From contig CAZIWL010000021.1 in NCBI GenBank assembly GCA_964542755.1, positions 1 through 46,221 of the forward strand: DNA of 46,221 bases. Direction: 5' to 3'. Position 1 is the stretch's first letter. Every line of letters starts with the position of its first letter. This document shows, one piece after another, positions 16,943-26,281 of the stretch. The notes beneath the pieces are model-generated. The model saw nothing but the letters and a program-made list of their open reading frames with translations. It was not told the origin of the DNA and ran no database searches. The position numbers were made by a program, and so were the translations under genes. The DNA is from SKLM01 sp964542755 (GTDB taxonomy: Bacteria > Chloroflexota > Anaerolineae > B4-G1).

Positions 16943-19440
16943 GGAAGCCGAACCTCCCGCACGAGAGTTCCGTCCGCGACTCGCTCTCCACTGGGCAGCT
17001 GCACGGAGAGTCGGTCCCCAGTCGCCGCGTCGTAGAGCCCCACGTTCACCTGGTAGGTCCCAGCGGGCAGACCAAAGGTGTCCAGGCTGACCAGATCGCG
17101 CAACGTCTCGCTTTCTTGCCAGGTGCTCGTCGGCGCCGTCCAGTCACGGGGCATTGTATCGACCTGATCCATCAGCTTGCCATTGCCGTCGACGAGATGG
17201 ACGAAGAGCTTGTAGTCCCGCGACAGGTCCACCAACGCCCTCCAGCGGACATCTACGTGGAGCATCGCATCGCCCGGAATGAGACGCAAGTCATCCAACA
17301 CGATCCGCTCGCCAAAGGAGGCGAAGGGAGGGGCGGCCGCGTCCCCGCGAGGCCCTTCGCGGGGCAGGATGAGCACACTACCGACGTCACGCTCGTCGCC
17401 CACCGGTTCAAGGCGAACGTGGAGGCGGTAGGGTCCCGGCGCCACGTCGGTGTTCAGCCGATACCGTCCCCATCCGAAGTCACCGACGCGCCAGTCATCC
17501 ACGGAGGCATCCCTGCAGACCTCACCCTCCGTTTCGGCTACGACGCGTCCATCCTCGGCGAGGAGCGACCAGGTCACCGCTTGCGCATCTGGGGAGGATG
17601 TGGCCGCCCAGGCCGCGTCCAGCGAGAGCTGTGCTCCGGCGTGAGGAAAGCGGGTGCGTAGGTTCACCTCCGATAGCCCCAAGGTCTCGTTGACGGGGTA
17701 TAGGACGCGAAGCCGCTGCCCCAACCGTGGCTCTGTCTCGTAGACCGTGATGTGCTCGTCCTGGAAAGCAGCCTCAAAGGGGAGGTAGGCATCCCACGAC
17801 TGGATCTGCTCGGGTGTAAGAAAACGGCGATGGAGGACCAGATAGCGTACGTTCGCCTCTGCCAACCGATCCAGGTGGTGGGACACGTCGTCACCTATCT
17901 CGGACGGGTCCTTTGTGGGCTCGTCGGCGTCGAAAGCCGACAGGAGTGGATGCTCCTCGATGAAGCGATAGGCGTCAGGCGGGGTGCGTCCGACGATTCC
18001 CTCCACGATCGGCTTCTGATGCGTGATCTGGTGGAACATGCTGAGCCTGCGGATCTCTAGCTGATGGATCGGGATATCAGCCAGAGCGAAGAATTCCTCC
18101 GAGCGCCCAAGCCCCTCGAAGAACGAGGAGCCCTCCACCTTCGTGGTTGGAAAGGGCCAGGGAAGAAACTCGAAGAGAATCACGGCGCTCAAGAGAGCCA
18201 GGACAACGGGGGACTTGAACGCAGGCCCGTTGTCCCTCAGCCAGGCGATGCCGAAGCCAGCCAGCACGGCTATCCCCAACATGGTCATAGCCGTGAGCCG
18301 CGTCGGATCGCGAATGAGCTCCGTGAAGGGGATCAGCCAGGGCTGCAGCGGGCCTCGACGGGAACCGATGGAGAGCAGCATCCCGTTGAAGCGGACGTAG
18401 GCGCCGAGGGAGATCGTGAAGAAGATCACGGTTGCCAGCGTCCATACGCGAGCGCGGCGGCGGCCCTTGAGAGCCCCGACGACGGCCAGTGCCAGGGTCA
18501 CGTATCCCAGGAAAACCTGACGCCTACCGATCCGGTCTTGGATCGACTCTACCAGGGCACCGATGATGGGGTGACGGCGGCTGGGTATGAAAAAGGCGAG
18601 AACGTCGGTGCTGTGTGCCTCATCGATAGGGACATCCAACCACTGCCGCCCTCCGTCGCTGAGTCGGCCCTGGACCAAGGGGAGCAACAGCGGTGAGACA
18701 ACGAGCAACGCCACCACTCCCATCACCAGAAAGGCACTCAGGTTGGTCCACCCCAGGCGCACCCGCTCCCAGACCGCGGCATGGAACAGATAGACGGCCA
18801 TCCACAGCGCAGAGAAGATGAGCAGGTGCCAGCTGGAGAGCGCGGTCAGGACGAGGAAGAGGGCCGCCAGGCCGGCCTGCGCGAGGAGGCGTATGTGCCA
18901 TCGCTCATGAGGCGGGTTCCGCAGGATGCGCGTGACGGAGAGCATCCACAGAGGCAGCCACTGGGTACTGAGTATGATGAGGTGTGAGCTCTGATCCACG
19001 TGATAGGTCGAGAAAGCGAAGATCAGTCCGGCGACCACGCCGGCGGCCTCGCTCCTGGTCAGATCCCGGACCAGGAGCGCCATGCCGTAACCGCTTAAGA
19101 CGAAGGCCAGCAGGACCGTGAGGTTGTGGGCAGCCACGACGCCAACCAAGGGCTCCATCAGAAGGGCGAGGGCGGTGTTGGCATGGCTGAAACTGTGATA
19201 GACCAGGCTGACGCCGTGGGGGTGGAATAGCATGTCGGTCTCGTAGAGAGCGTGGCCTTCCGAGATGGCTTTCCTGGTCCACCATGTGGCCCAGGGGCGG
19301 GCCCAGACATCGTAGTCGTCGCCAGCTAGATGCGTCGACAGTCGCAGGGGCAGAGGATAGGTTACGACAAGGGTGAGGACTACGAAGAGGGCAAGTATGG
19401 CAAGATGGTGGACGACATCGCTGCGCTGTCGATCCGACAT
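16939..19440 (-). CDS. Large GT-C-like membrane protein with two beta-sandwich modules (paralog 2)
   Basis: An 833-residue polytopic protein paralogous to the gene just downstream, with the same first loop (THLAGDDYDVW) and HPHGVSL motif. Helices fill about residues 10-440. A soluble region has VRYLVLHRRFLTPEQIQSW, aligning with the paralog. The last 250 residues hold two consecutive beta-sandwich modules, about 584-695 and 707-833. The second is the best match to the locus consensus (YKLFVHLVDGNGKLMDQVD, PAGTYQVNVGLYDAATGDRL). The frame is open to 19671, but that extension overlaps the upstream gene and is low complexity. The ATG at 19440 has GGAGAGGTGA just before it and lies 4 nt past the upstream stop, so it is the better start. 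Its stop forms a GTGA overlap with the next gene. Confidence 0.75.
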   Translation of the reverse strand: MSDRQRSDVVHHLAILALFVVLTLVVTYPLPLRLSTHLAGDDYDVWARPWATWWTRKAISEGHALYETDMLFHPHGVSLVYHSFSHANTALALLMEPLVGVVAAHNLTVLLAFVLSGYGMALLVRDLTRSEAAGVVAGLIFAFSTYHVDQSSHLIILSTQWLPLWMLSVTRILRNPPHERWHIRLLAQAGLAALFLVLTALSSWHLLIFSALWMAVYLFHAAVWERVRLGWTNLSAFLVMGVVALLVVSPLLLPLVQGRLSDGGRQWLDVPIDEAHSTDVLAFFIPSRRHPIIGALVESIQDRIGRRQVFLGYVTLALAVVGALKGRRRARVWTLATVIFFTISLGAYVRFNGMLLSIGSRRGPLQPWLIPFTELIRDPTRLTAMTMLGIAVLAGFGIAWLRDNGPAFKSPVVLALLSAVILFEFLPWPFPTTKVEGSSFFEGLGRSEEFFALADIPIHQLEIRRLSMFHQITHQKPIVEGIVGRTPPDAYRFIEEHPLLSAFDADEPTKDPSEIGDDVSHHLDRLAEANVRYLVLHRRFLTPEQIQSWDAYLPFEAAFQDEHITVYETEPRLGQRLRVLYPVNETLGLSEVNLRTRFPHAGAQLSLDAAWAATSSPDAQAVTWSLLAEDGRVVAETEGEVCRDASVDDWRVGDFGWGRYRLNTDVAPGPYRLHVRLEPVGDERDVGSVLILPREGPRGDAAAPPFASFGERIVLDDLRLIPGDAMLHVDVRWRALVDLSRDYKLFVHLVDGNGKLMDQVDTMPRDWTAPTSTWQESETLRDLVSLDTFGLPAGTYQVNVGLYDAATGDRLSVQLPSGERVADGTLVREVRLP

Positions 19441-19444
19441 GCGG

Positions 19445-20872
19445 TCACCTCTCCAAGCGCAAGGCCGTCCCGATTTGCGCGGCATCGGCGCCGTCGGCGG
19501 TCGTGAGTCGCCCATGCTGAGGCGCATAGAGGCCGGTCGCCAGCCGGTACTCCCCGGCAGGGGCGTCGGACGGGACGACAAGGTTGTGCACGTCGGATAC
19601 GTACTCCCCGGGCACCCACCCGGTGGTGGGGCGGGTCCATTGGGCGGGGATGCCGTCGGACTGGGTAACAAGACTCCCTTCCGGGCCGATCAGGTGGACG
19701 AAGACCCTGTAGGACGCATCCGTCTCGGTCTCGGACCGCCAAGTCAGGGTAACCGTGAGGGTCATTTCGGGTTCGAGATCGGACGCGTCCGGGGTCACCT
19801 CAGCACCCACGAGCGTTGCCACATCGCCCAGCAGAACGTGGGCAGGGATGGCGACCTCAGGCGTCGTGAAGACCCGTTCAGGAGCCGTCACCACGAGACG
19901 GGAGACTGGGAGGTCGGGGGACTCCGTGGTGGACAGCGACAGCGTCCAGGTGTACGTGCCGGAGACTAGGTCGGCGGGCAGATGAAGGAGGTGCTGACCA
20001 CGCCATATGTCCCCAGCCTCCCATTGAGCCGTAGGATGCCAGGCGGACGCCGGGGCAAAGGCGTAGTCGGCTGCGACCGACCCATTCGGGGCCAGGAGCC
20101 GGAGGTCAACACGCAGATTCTCCGAAGGCTGGCGGTCGGCCCTCCAGAATCCGCTGATCTCAACGGGGTCACCAGGGGCAGCCTCGTCCCGGCTGATGCT
20201 GGCGCCCAGAAGGGTCAAGGCGCCCATACGCGCGTCTAAGACGCGGCGCATATCAAGCTCTCGAATACCCGGACGATCTTGGGGAGCACCCAGGCGGACC
20301 TGGCCCAAGACTAGCTCCGGGGCAGCCGGCTGCCCCTCCTCCGCGAGCATCGAGAGCGGCGCCAGCGTGTCGCGGTCGAAGACTGTGAGCACCAACTCGT
20401 AGGTGCCGGGGGGCGTGCCAGAAAGGGCGTGAACCTCGTGACTGTCGATGGCGTACTGTCCAGGCTGCCACACGCTCGTGGGAGGAGCCCCCTCATAGTC
20501 GGTGGGCCGGAGCGAGTCTTTCGTGCTCCAGCGCAGGCCCTCCGGACCCACGAGATGGAGAACTGTCTGGTAGCTTTTCGTGGGCTGCTGCCAGACGGTC
20601 CAGTAGAGATCCACCCTGAGGGGTTCATCGGCAGGCAGCGGCTTCGCGTCGTCCTCCGGGGTCCGATCATATCCGATCAACCGGAGGCCGTCGGCGTACG
20701 CCTGATTGAGAGGGTGCTCGATGCCGGGGAGTGTACCGCCCTCGCCTATGAGAGAATGCCGGAAGGGTGTGGGGATTCGATCCACCACCAGGGCCTTAAG
20801 GGCGATCAGGCACAGGCCGACGAGCACCAGTTGCCAGAAGCCACGAGCCGTGAGGTTCCCTCGGCTATCCAT
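19445..20872 (-). CDS. Membrane-anchored protein made of three tandem beta-sandwich modules
   Basis: A 475-residue protein with a single N-terminal membrane helix (about 11-31, FWQLVLVGLCLIALKALVV) and no other hydrophobic segment, so the rest should be extracytoplasmic. It consists of three consecutive copies of the module seen at the C-termini of the neighbouring transferases: about 45-205, 205-330 and 330-475. The third is the clearest, with YRVFVHLIGPEGSLVTQSD, PTTGWVPGEYVSDVHNL and PAGEYRLATGLYAPQHGRL. No catalytic motif is recognised. Its position inside the operon, 4 nt before the next gene, suggests a partner of the membrane enzymes, for example a scaffold or glycan-binding subunit; this is inference. 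The ATG has only a weak ribosome site. Confidence 0.75.
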   Translation of the reverse strand: MDSRGNLTARGFWQLVLVGLCLIALKALVVDRIPTPFRHSLIGEGGTLPGIEHPLNQAYADGLRLIGYDRTPEDDAKPLPADEPLRVDLYWTVWQQPTKSYQTVLHLVGPEGLRWSTKDSLRPTDYEGAPPTSVWQPGQYAIDSHEVHALSGTPPGTYELVLTVFDRDTLAPLSMLAEEGQPAAPELVLGQVRLGAPQDRPGIRELDMRRVLDARMGALTLLGASISRDEAAPGDPVEISGFWRADRQPSENLRVDLRLLAPNGSVAADYAFAPASAWHPTAQWEAGDIWRGQHLLHLPADLVSGTYTWTLSLSTTESPDLPVSRLVVTAPERVFTTPEVAIPAHVLLGDVATLVGAEVTPDASDLEPEMTLTVTLTWRSETETDASYRVFVHLIGPEGSLVTQSDGIPAQWTRPTTGWVPGEYVSDVHNLVVPSDAPAGEYRLATGLYAPQHGRLTTADGADAAQIGTALRLER

Positions 20873-21182
20873 AGGATCCCGCCCGTGCCCGGAGCTTCGT
20901 CAAGACAGCCCGGCTGGTCGGCTCGGCTGGTCGGGCCGACCAGGGATTAGGCAGCGTCAGCATCCAGGTGCGCACCGCCGCGGTCGGCGCCGGTAAGGCG
21001 GAGCGCCGAAGATCGAGGGCACTTGCCGCTGGCCAGCGCCAGGCGTCCGACCCGCGCAGCGGGGGGAAAAGATCGCACGGTATGGAAGCTGAAAGACCCA
21101 CCGTCGTCCCGAGGATGGTGATCCGTATCGGCCCCGCCCGCCGCCTCACGACCGGTTCCCCCCTGGCTTCGACCAGCGCCAA
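20865..21182 (-). pseudogene. Doubtful small frame or gene remnant in the 273-nt gap
   Basis: A 105-residue frame spans the spacer between two operon genes and overlaps both slightly. It opens with TTG and has no ribosome site. A stretch reading FPPLRGSDAWRWPAASALDLR looks loosely like one strand pair of an exported beta-sandwich, so it could be the decayed end of a former gene. It could equally be a chance frame in GC-rich DNA. I do not assign a function. Confidence 0.2.
20912..20943. repeat. Direct and inverted GGCTGGTCGG repeats upstream of the three-module gene
   Basis: GGCTGGTCGG occurs at 20912-20921 and 20925-20934. The second copy forms an 8-bp stem with CCGACCAG (20936-20943) across a single base. 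The site lies 40-70 nt upstream of the start at 20872. Confidence 0.6.
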
Positions 21183-23008
21183 GTGACGAAGAGGGCACCG
21201 ACGAAGCTAAGACCTGACACGACGTCCGCGAACAGGCGCAGCGGGGTCTCCCCGAAATGGACCCTCACGACGTGTCGACCGGCTGGCACCCGGAAGGTGA
21301 TCAAGCCCTCGGGATCCGAGGGTTGGATGTCGACGCTCTCGCCGTCCACTGTCACGCGCCATCCGGGGAAGTAGAAGCTGAGATACCGCGCCCGGAAGGC
21401 CTCGGGGGACGCCACCTCGACGCGCGCGGTGTTGGGGCCGTAGGTCGACGCGACGATCTCCGCTCCGCCGGGGAGCGCATCCGCGTCGAAACGCTGGATC
21501 TCCCCGCCCCGGGCGTACTGGGTCTCCAGAACCGACCCCTGAGGACGCTGCTGGACCCAGATAGGGAAATAGGCCCCTACCGGATCCACACCGACCAGTC
21601 CGCTATTCCGCTCGTAGCGATGGACGTCCTCGACAGTGGGATAAGGCTCCATGGGACAGTAGCCGCGAGGAGGATAGGTGTTGGGCAGAGTCGCCAAGAC
21701 GATCGCTGTGACAGCGATAGGAGGCAGCAGATCGGTCGTGACCGTCCTCAGCCATCCCTGATCCCTCCGGGCTGGACCGAGCCATCGGGCGATGGACTCG
21801 ACGGCCGCGCCCACCAGGAGGGCAACGGGCAGGCTAGCTCTCCCTACAAGACGCCAGGGGAACTGGACAAAAGGTAGAAGCGGTATGTGCTCCCATATCC
21901 AGACCGAAGCGGGCGTGCTCATGAAGACGAACAGCACCGCGGAGCTGGCGAAGAAGAGCCGATTGGCCCAGTATCCGGCTGGATAGGCCCTCCTCAAGCC
22001 TGCCGCGGCGCCTGGGGCGTTCACGGCCTCCATCTCTCGGCTGGATCTGCGCATCGCCCGCGCGACGAGGCTGCTGAGCAGACCAAGAGCTGCCAGGCCG
22101 CTCTGGACACTTCCCAACCTGACCTTCAGCAGAGGGTTGAGGAGAGACGTATCGAATGCATGAGGTGGGGAGAGTATTTCGGAAAGACTCAAAAAGTTGT
22201 GGTGGAAGTCGTTATTCCGGGTTGCTCCGGTTAGATAGAGCTGGACGAAATCCTTCTCCGCCAAGGCTGGGAGCCAGAAGAAGGCGGTCAGGCCCAAGCT
22301 CGCCAACAGGGCCAGCGCCGGGCCCCTCCATTGGAATCGATCGCGGTGGACAGCCCGGAGCAGGACGAGATAGCCGACCAACATCGGGGTGAAGAGTAGA
22401 CTGGAGATGTTGTGACCGAGATACAGGGAGATCAACAGAACCATCGAAATCGTGAACCAGCGCCGGGCACCCGAGAGCGCCAATCGCCGAAACGCCCACA
22501 GGGCTGCGGGGAGGATCGCGAGCGCCACCACCTCCGGCGCATTGCCGCGCACAAGCCCGTCGAGCAGCTGGTAGGGAGCGTAGGCGTACGCCACCCCGGC
22601 AACAACGCCAGCTGCTGGTCCGAAAAGGTCCCGGCCCAGCAAATAGGCACCCACAGCAGAGCCGATCAGGCTGAGGACGTAGACTCCGTTGAGCGCCCAG
22701 GGCAAAGGAAGCCCGGTCAAGTGAAGCCCCAGCGTCATGTAGTATGAGAGCGGGGCCCGGTAGTTGAAGAAAGGGAACCCGTAGCCAAAGGCTAAGTTGG
22801 GCAGCCAGCGGCTATAGAGGATACCCTCGCCGAGCGCGTCACGCATGGCGACCACACGAAAGAAATGGAGCCGTCCATCATGCGTGCACGGCGGCTGTCC
22901 CCGTAGCAGTGGAAGCAGTGCCACGGTGGAGAGTAAGCAGACGACGAAGATCTCTCTTCCCTTGCGCGATGATCCAGCTTTGACGGAGGGTCTCCACGGC
23001 TGGCTCAC
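21146..23008 (-). CDS. PTPS-related membrane protein (GT-C-like) with YfhO-type C-terminal segment
   Basis: A 620-residue polytopic protein. The start of the mature part (CTHDGRLHFFRVVAMRDAL, ILYSRWLPNLAFGYGFPFF, NYRAPLSYYM) matches the family catalogued as 6-pyruvoyl-tetrahydropterin-synthase-related membrane proteins. Despite the name, these are GT-C-like and have no pterin enzyme fold. About ten helices occupy residues 20-440. The soluble tail (about 450-590) ends with YFPGWRVTVDGE and VPAGRHVVRVHF, a segment typical of YfhO-type proteins and also present at the end of the gene at 42678, and then a last helix. It starts at a GTG that overlaps the upstream stop (GTGA). It lacks the locus-specific beta-sandwich module, unlike most of its neighbours. 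Substrate unknown. Confidence 0.78.
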   Translation of the reverse strand: MSQPWRPSVKAGSSRKGREIFVVCLLSTVALLPLLRGQPPCTHDGRLHFFRVVAMRDALGEGILYSRWLPNLAFGYGFPFFNYRAPLSYYMTLGLHLTGLPLPWALNGVYVLSLIGSAVGAYLLGRDLFGPAAGVVAGVAYAYAPYQLLDGLVRGNAPEVVALAILPAALWAFRRLALSGARRWFTISMVLLISLYLGHNISSLLFTPMLVGYLVLLRAVHRDRFQWRGPALALLASLGLTAFFWLPALAEKDFVQLYLTGATRNNDFHHNFLSLSEILSPPHAFDTSLLNPLLKVRLGSVQSGLAALGLLSSLVARAMRRSSREMEAVNAPGAAAGLRRAYPAGYWANRLFFASSAVLFVFMSTPASVWIWEHIPLLPFVQFPWRLVGRASLPVALLVGAAVESIARWLGPARRDQGWLRTVTTDLLPPIAVTAIVLATLPNTYPPRGYCPMEPYPTVEDVHRYERNSGLVGVDPVGAYFPIWVQQRPQGSVLETQYARGGEIQRFDADALPGGAEIVASTYGPNTARVEVASPEAFRARYLSFYFPGWRVTVDGESVDIQPSDPEGLITFRVPAGRHVVRVHFGETPLRLFADVVSGLSFVGALFVTWRWSKPGGNRS

Positions 23009-26000
23009 TCGACCTCCCGAGAGACGGTCACCTGCACGGGTAGGACGGCCCAGGTCGCAGGCTCCTCCTCCTGAGCGCCGGTCGTGACGCTGAGCCGGCC
23101 TCCATACTGCGGGTCGTAGAAACCGACGGCCATGGTGTACTCACCAGGCGGCGCTTCCGCGGGCACCGGGAGATCGATCCGGTCGACGATGACCTGTCCG
23201 GGAGCCCAGCTGGATGTCTGCCACGCACCACCACCGGGGACACGGTCTACCTGCCCTTGGACAACCCCATCGGGACCGAGGAGATGGACGAAAAGCGTGT
23301 AGCTCCGATCAGTGGGGTCCGCATTCGCGTCGGCCTGCCAATGGAGCGTCAGAGGGAGCTCTCCCCCCGGTTCCGCCTCCATCCGCTCAAGATGGTAGCC
23401 GCGGAGGTGAATGGAGTCCCCGAACCGGAGATCGACTCGGTTGGAAATATCGTCCGGGAGGCTGAAGGACCTCTGGCGCGGGAGGACCTCTACCTTCCCC
23501 AACTCTATCTGGTCACTCGCATCCGCCGCGTCCTCGGCAGCTTGCAGGCGCACGGCTAGCCCATAGACGCCAGCAGGTAGCGTCGGCGACACGTGGAGCC
23601 TGTGAACAGTCTGGAAACGATCCCCGGCTTGCCAGAGAGACGTGGGGTAGGGACTAAGGGGTTGTCTGATCTCCAGCTCCTCCGCACCTTCAAGATCAGC
23701 CAGCTTCAGATAGAGATCGTAGTCCATGCGCGGCGGAGCGTCGGCCTCCCAGAAGAGAGATAGGGAGACGCGGTCTCCCGACAGCACCGCCTCTGGTACG
23801 CCTTGGAAACCCAGCAGGGTGAGCGGTCCGAGGCGTGCCTGCAACACGTTTTCAGCGTCGAAAGATGCCGCGTTGGAAGGCTTGTGAGGCCTGTCGACCT
23901 CCAGGTATCCGACGGGAACCCTGGTGCCGCGAAATGACCCATCGGAGCCAACGGCCCCCACTCGCGCCTGCGTCGCCCGGTCGTAGAGGCTGGCCTCGAC
24001 AGAATACTGGGCCGGGGGGATGCCCGGCGGGAGATCGAGGTTGAACACTTGGTCGCACCAGCTCCCCGCATCCCAAGCTGACGTGGGGAAATAGACGCCA
24101 TTCTTGACGAGGCCCTCCGTCCGAGCCCAGGTGTGACCCCCTTGATCTCGCAGCGCTAAGACAGCCCAATAGTCGACACCTGGGCTTGCAGCAGCTCGCC
24201 ACCGAACCGTGACGGCGAGAGATTGGACCCAAGCAGTATTGTCCGGAACGGATGCCTCGACCAGCGTCAGCTCCCCTCCGAAGACGCTGATGTGCGGGGC
24301 CGGTGTCTGGAGCGGGGAAGAGAGCCGTGGCGTGTAGCGGGTAATGGTGCTGGTGGACAGATCAACCGCATCCTGGGGCTCGGCGACGGCCGCGAGTTGT
24401 CTCTGTACCATATCGACCGTGACCGCTGAAGCTCCCTCGGACGCGATGAGCCAGATGGTGTCGTAGGAAAGTACAGCCTCCTCCAATTTCTCTGCCACGG
24501 TCGCTTCATCTGCCCAGGCGGCTGCCGACACCAGCGCAGCAGCACCACGATATCGCCGCTGGAGAGGCGTATCCGCATCCAGTAGAATCAGGTCGTTATC
24601 CCCTGTTCGTTCGGAGAGGTAGGCCGCCTGACGCAGAGGCAGTGTATTGGTGTAGATCACGGTCCTCCCTTGAACGGGACGGCCGAATGCCGCGAGCGCT
24701 TCCAAGTCGACCAGTTGCTCCTCCGCAGATGAGCCAATCACGTAGTCGGCCAGAGCTAGCGCACGGTCGGATGACCCGAGAGGAATCGTGCGTCCCACGA
24801 ACAGCGAAGCAAAGGAGGGGACGCTGTCCGTCGCCACAGTGAGCTCTGACGCATCGCGCAGCTGATTCAGGTAGCGAGCGGCAGCTCCTGTGTCCTCGCC
24901 CCAGCTTAACGCCATTGTCCGGTTGGCAACCGGCGTTCCGCCGAGGAGGGGATTGGCGTACGCAAGGGGGCGCGACGCGTAAGCTGCAGCAAGAACTACC
25001 TGCAGGAAGACGACAGAGGCTGTCAGGCGGTTCCGCCACTGTCGTCCAAGTCCAGTCGACCAGGCGCTCACCCCGAGAGCCGCCGCAAGGTTCAAGGATA
25101 TCAGGGCCGGCAGAAGGTATCGGTCGTGCTTCTTGGCCCCTAGGCTGAGGCCGACGCCGAAGAGCACGCTGAAGGTCAAAAGGGCGAGAATCGAGAATCG
25201 ATGCTCTCGCTTGAGCCTCGCCCACTCGATCGCGCCGACCACCAGGCCGACCAGCGCCAGGGGCGACATACGGAATAGGAGGACTGTTGGATAGAACACC
25301 AGTCCAGGATCGTACCTCATCTGGCCGGCGAAGAAGATGGGCCTCTGGACCGTCCGGATGTGATCTCCGCCGAATGAACGGAGCGTGCCCAGGATGGTGG
25401 CTGGCTGAGACCAAAGGGGCGGGTAAAGGGCGGCCACGACCAGGACAAAGGCTGCCCCGAAAAGGAGCGCACGCACGACAAGCAAAGCCAATTGACCCGG
25501 CACAGGGCGCGAATTTCGCTCCGAGGACCGCACATATCCGGCCGCCAGCACCGCCGGGACAACGAGTATTAGAAGGACACCAGGGGTCTTCGTCAGAACC
25601 GCCAGGCCGGTGAAGAGCCCTGCTACCGGCCACCAGACAACCTCGCGCTCCCGCTCCGCTCCCTGTAGAGCCACGGCGACGGCCAGCAGAGAGAACGTGG
25701 CCAGCAGCGCGTCGGTGTGGAGCAGTCCCGAGTGACCGACCAAGAACGGGTCAAAGAGCAGCAGGGCGGTCGTCAGGAAGGCAGTTCGCCAGCTGAAGAG
25801 ACGGCCCAGAAGTGCGTAGAGCGCCCCCAGCGCCGCCACCGTCACCAGCGCGACGGCCACCCGCCCCCAGGACAGGAACGGGGCAAGATGTCGAAAGGCC
25901 TCGCCATTCTCCGGCGCCAGCCAAGCCAGCCGCCTGAGCCACTTGAGATCGGCCTGCGCTTCTGCGGGTCTGATGAATCGCCGTGCCAGGACGCCCGCTG

Positions 26001-26259
26001 CTCCGAGCCACATCGTGGTGACGCCGGGATGGCCCGTGTTGGGCATGGATGCCCAGTCACGCTGAACGAGGGCGTCAGCGAAGTGGATCGAGCGGTATGC
26101 CCAGGCTGGCTCATCCGGCGTCACGTACCGACCCATCGGTGCGAGACGGAGCGCGAGACCGAGCAAGATCATCAACACCAGTCCGACGCGTCGCCGTCGT
26201 CCCACCGTCAACGGGGTTGGACTGGACTTTGCCCGCGCGTCACGGCCACCCCCCGTCAT
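23005..26259 (-). CDS. Giant GT39-like membrane glycosyltransferase with three C-terminal beta-sandwich modules
   Basis: At about 1084 residues this is the largest protein in the window. The first helix (VGLVLMILLGLALRLAPMG) is followed by RYVTPDEPAWAYRS, the acidic loop typical of PMT/ArnT-like enzymes using polyprenyl-phosphate sugars. A further loop has NTGHPGVTTMWLG. About 11-12 helices reach residue 440. A mixed soluble region (about 450-655) includes NDLILLDADTPLQRRY and SYDTIWLIASEG, possibly an alpha/beta fold. The last 428 residues contain three beta-sandwich modules (about 658-790, 795-935 and 935-1084); the third has YTLFVHLLGPDGVVQGQVD and PPGEYTMAVGFYDPQYGGRL. The ATG at 26259 is preferred over the adjacent TTG at 26262. 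It lies about 20 nt after the upstream gene and overlaps the downstream start as GTGA. Confidence 0.8.
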   Translation of the reverse strand: MTGGGRDARAKSSPTPLTVGRRRRVGLVLMILLGLALRLAPMGRYVTPDEPAWAYRSIHFADALVQRDWASMPNTGHPGVTTMWLGAAGVLARRFIRPAEAQADLKWLRRLAWLAPENGEAFRHLAPFLSWGRVAVALVTVAALGALYALLGRLFSWRTAFLTTALLLFDPFLVGHSGLLHTDALLATFSLLAVAVALQGAEREREVVWWPVAGLFTGLAVLTKTPGVLLILVVPAVLAAGYVRSSERNSRPVPGQLALLVVRALLFGAAFVLVVAALYPPLWSQPATILGTLRSFGGDHIRTVQRPIFFAGQMRYDPGLVFYPTVLLFRMSPLALVGLVVGAIEWARLKREHRFSILALLTFSVLFGVGLSLGAKKHDRYLLPALISLNLAAALGVSAWSTGLGRQWRNRLTASVVFLQVVLAAAYASRPLAYANPLLGGTPVANRTMALSWGEDTGAAARYLNQLRDASELTVATDSVPSFASLFVGRTIPLGSSDRALALADYVIGSSAEEQLVDLEALAAFGRPVQGRTVIYTNTLPLRQAAYLSERTGDNDLILLDADTPLQRRYRGAAALVSAAAWADEATVAEKLEEAVLSYDTIWLIASEGASAVTVDMVQRQLAAVAEPQDAVDLSTSTITRYTPRLSSPLQTPAPHISVFGGELTLVEASVPDNTAWVQSLAVTVRWRAAASPGVDYWAVLALRDQGGHTWARTEGLVKNGVYFPTSAWDAGSWCDQVFNLDLPPGIPPAQYSVEASLYDRATQARVGAVGSDGSFRGTRVPVGYLEVDRPHKPSNAASFDAENVLQARLGPLTLLGFQGVPEAVLSGDRVSLSLFWEADAPPRMDYDLYLKLADLEGAEELEIRQPLSPYPTSLWQAGDRFQTVHRLHVSPTLPAGVYGLAVRLQAAEDAADASDQIELGKVEVLPRQRSFSLPDDISNRVDLRFGDSIHLRGYHLERMEAEPGGELPLTLHWQADANADPTDRSYTLFVHLLGPDGVVQGQVDRVPGGGAWQTSSWAPGQVIVDRIDLPVPAEAPPGEYTMAVGFYDPQYGGRLSVTTGAQEEEPATWAVLPVQVTVSREVE

Positions 26260-26281
26260 CAAAGGCCGACCTCGGTTCCCA

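Noticed and set aside
19441..19671. N-terminal extension of the GT-C protein at 16939
   Set aside because: Low-complexity Pro/Ser/Arg sequence overlapping the three-module gene; the ATG at 19440 has a strong ribosome site.
21146..23008. Pterin-synthesis enzyme
   Set aside because: The family name mentions 6-pyruvoyl-tetrahydropterin synthase, but the protein is a polytopic membrane protein without the pterin-enzyme active site.
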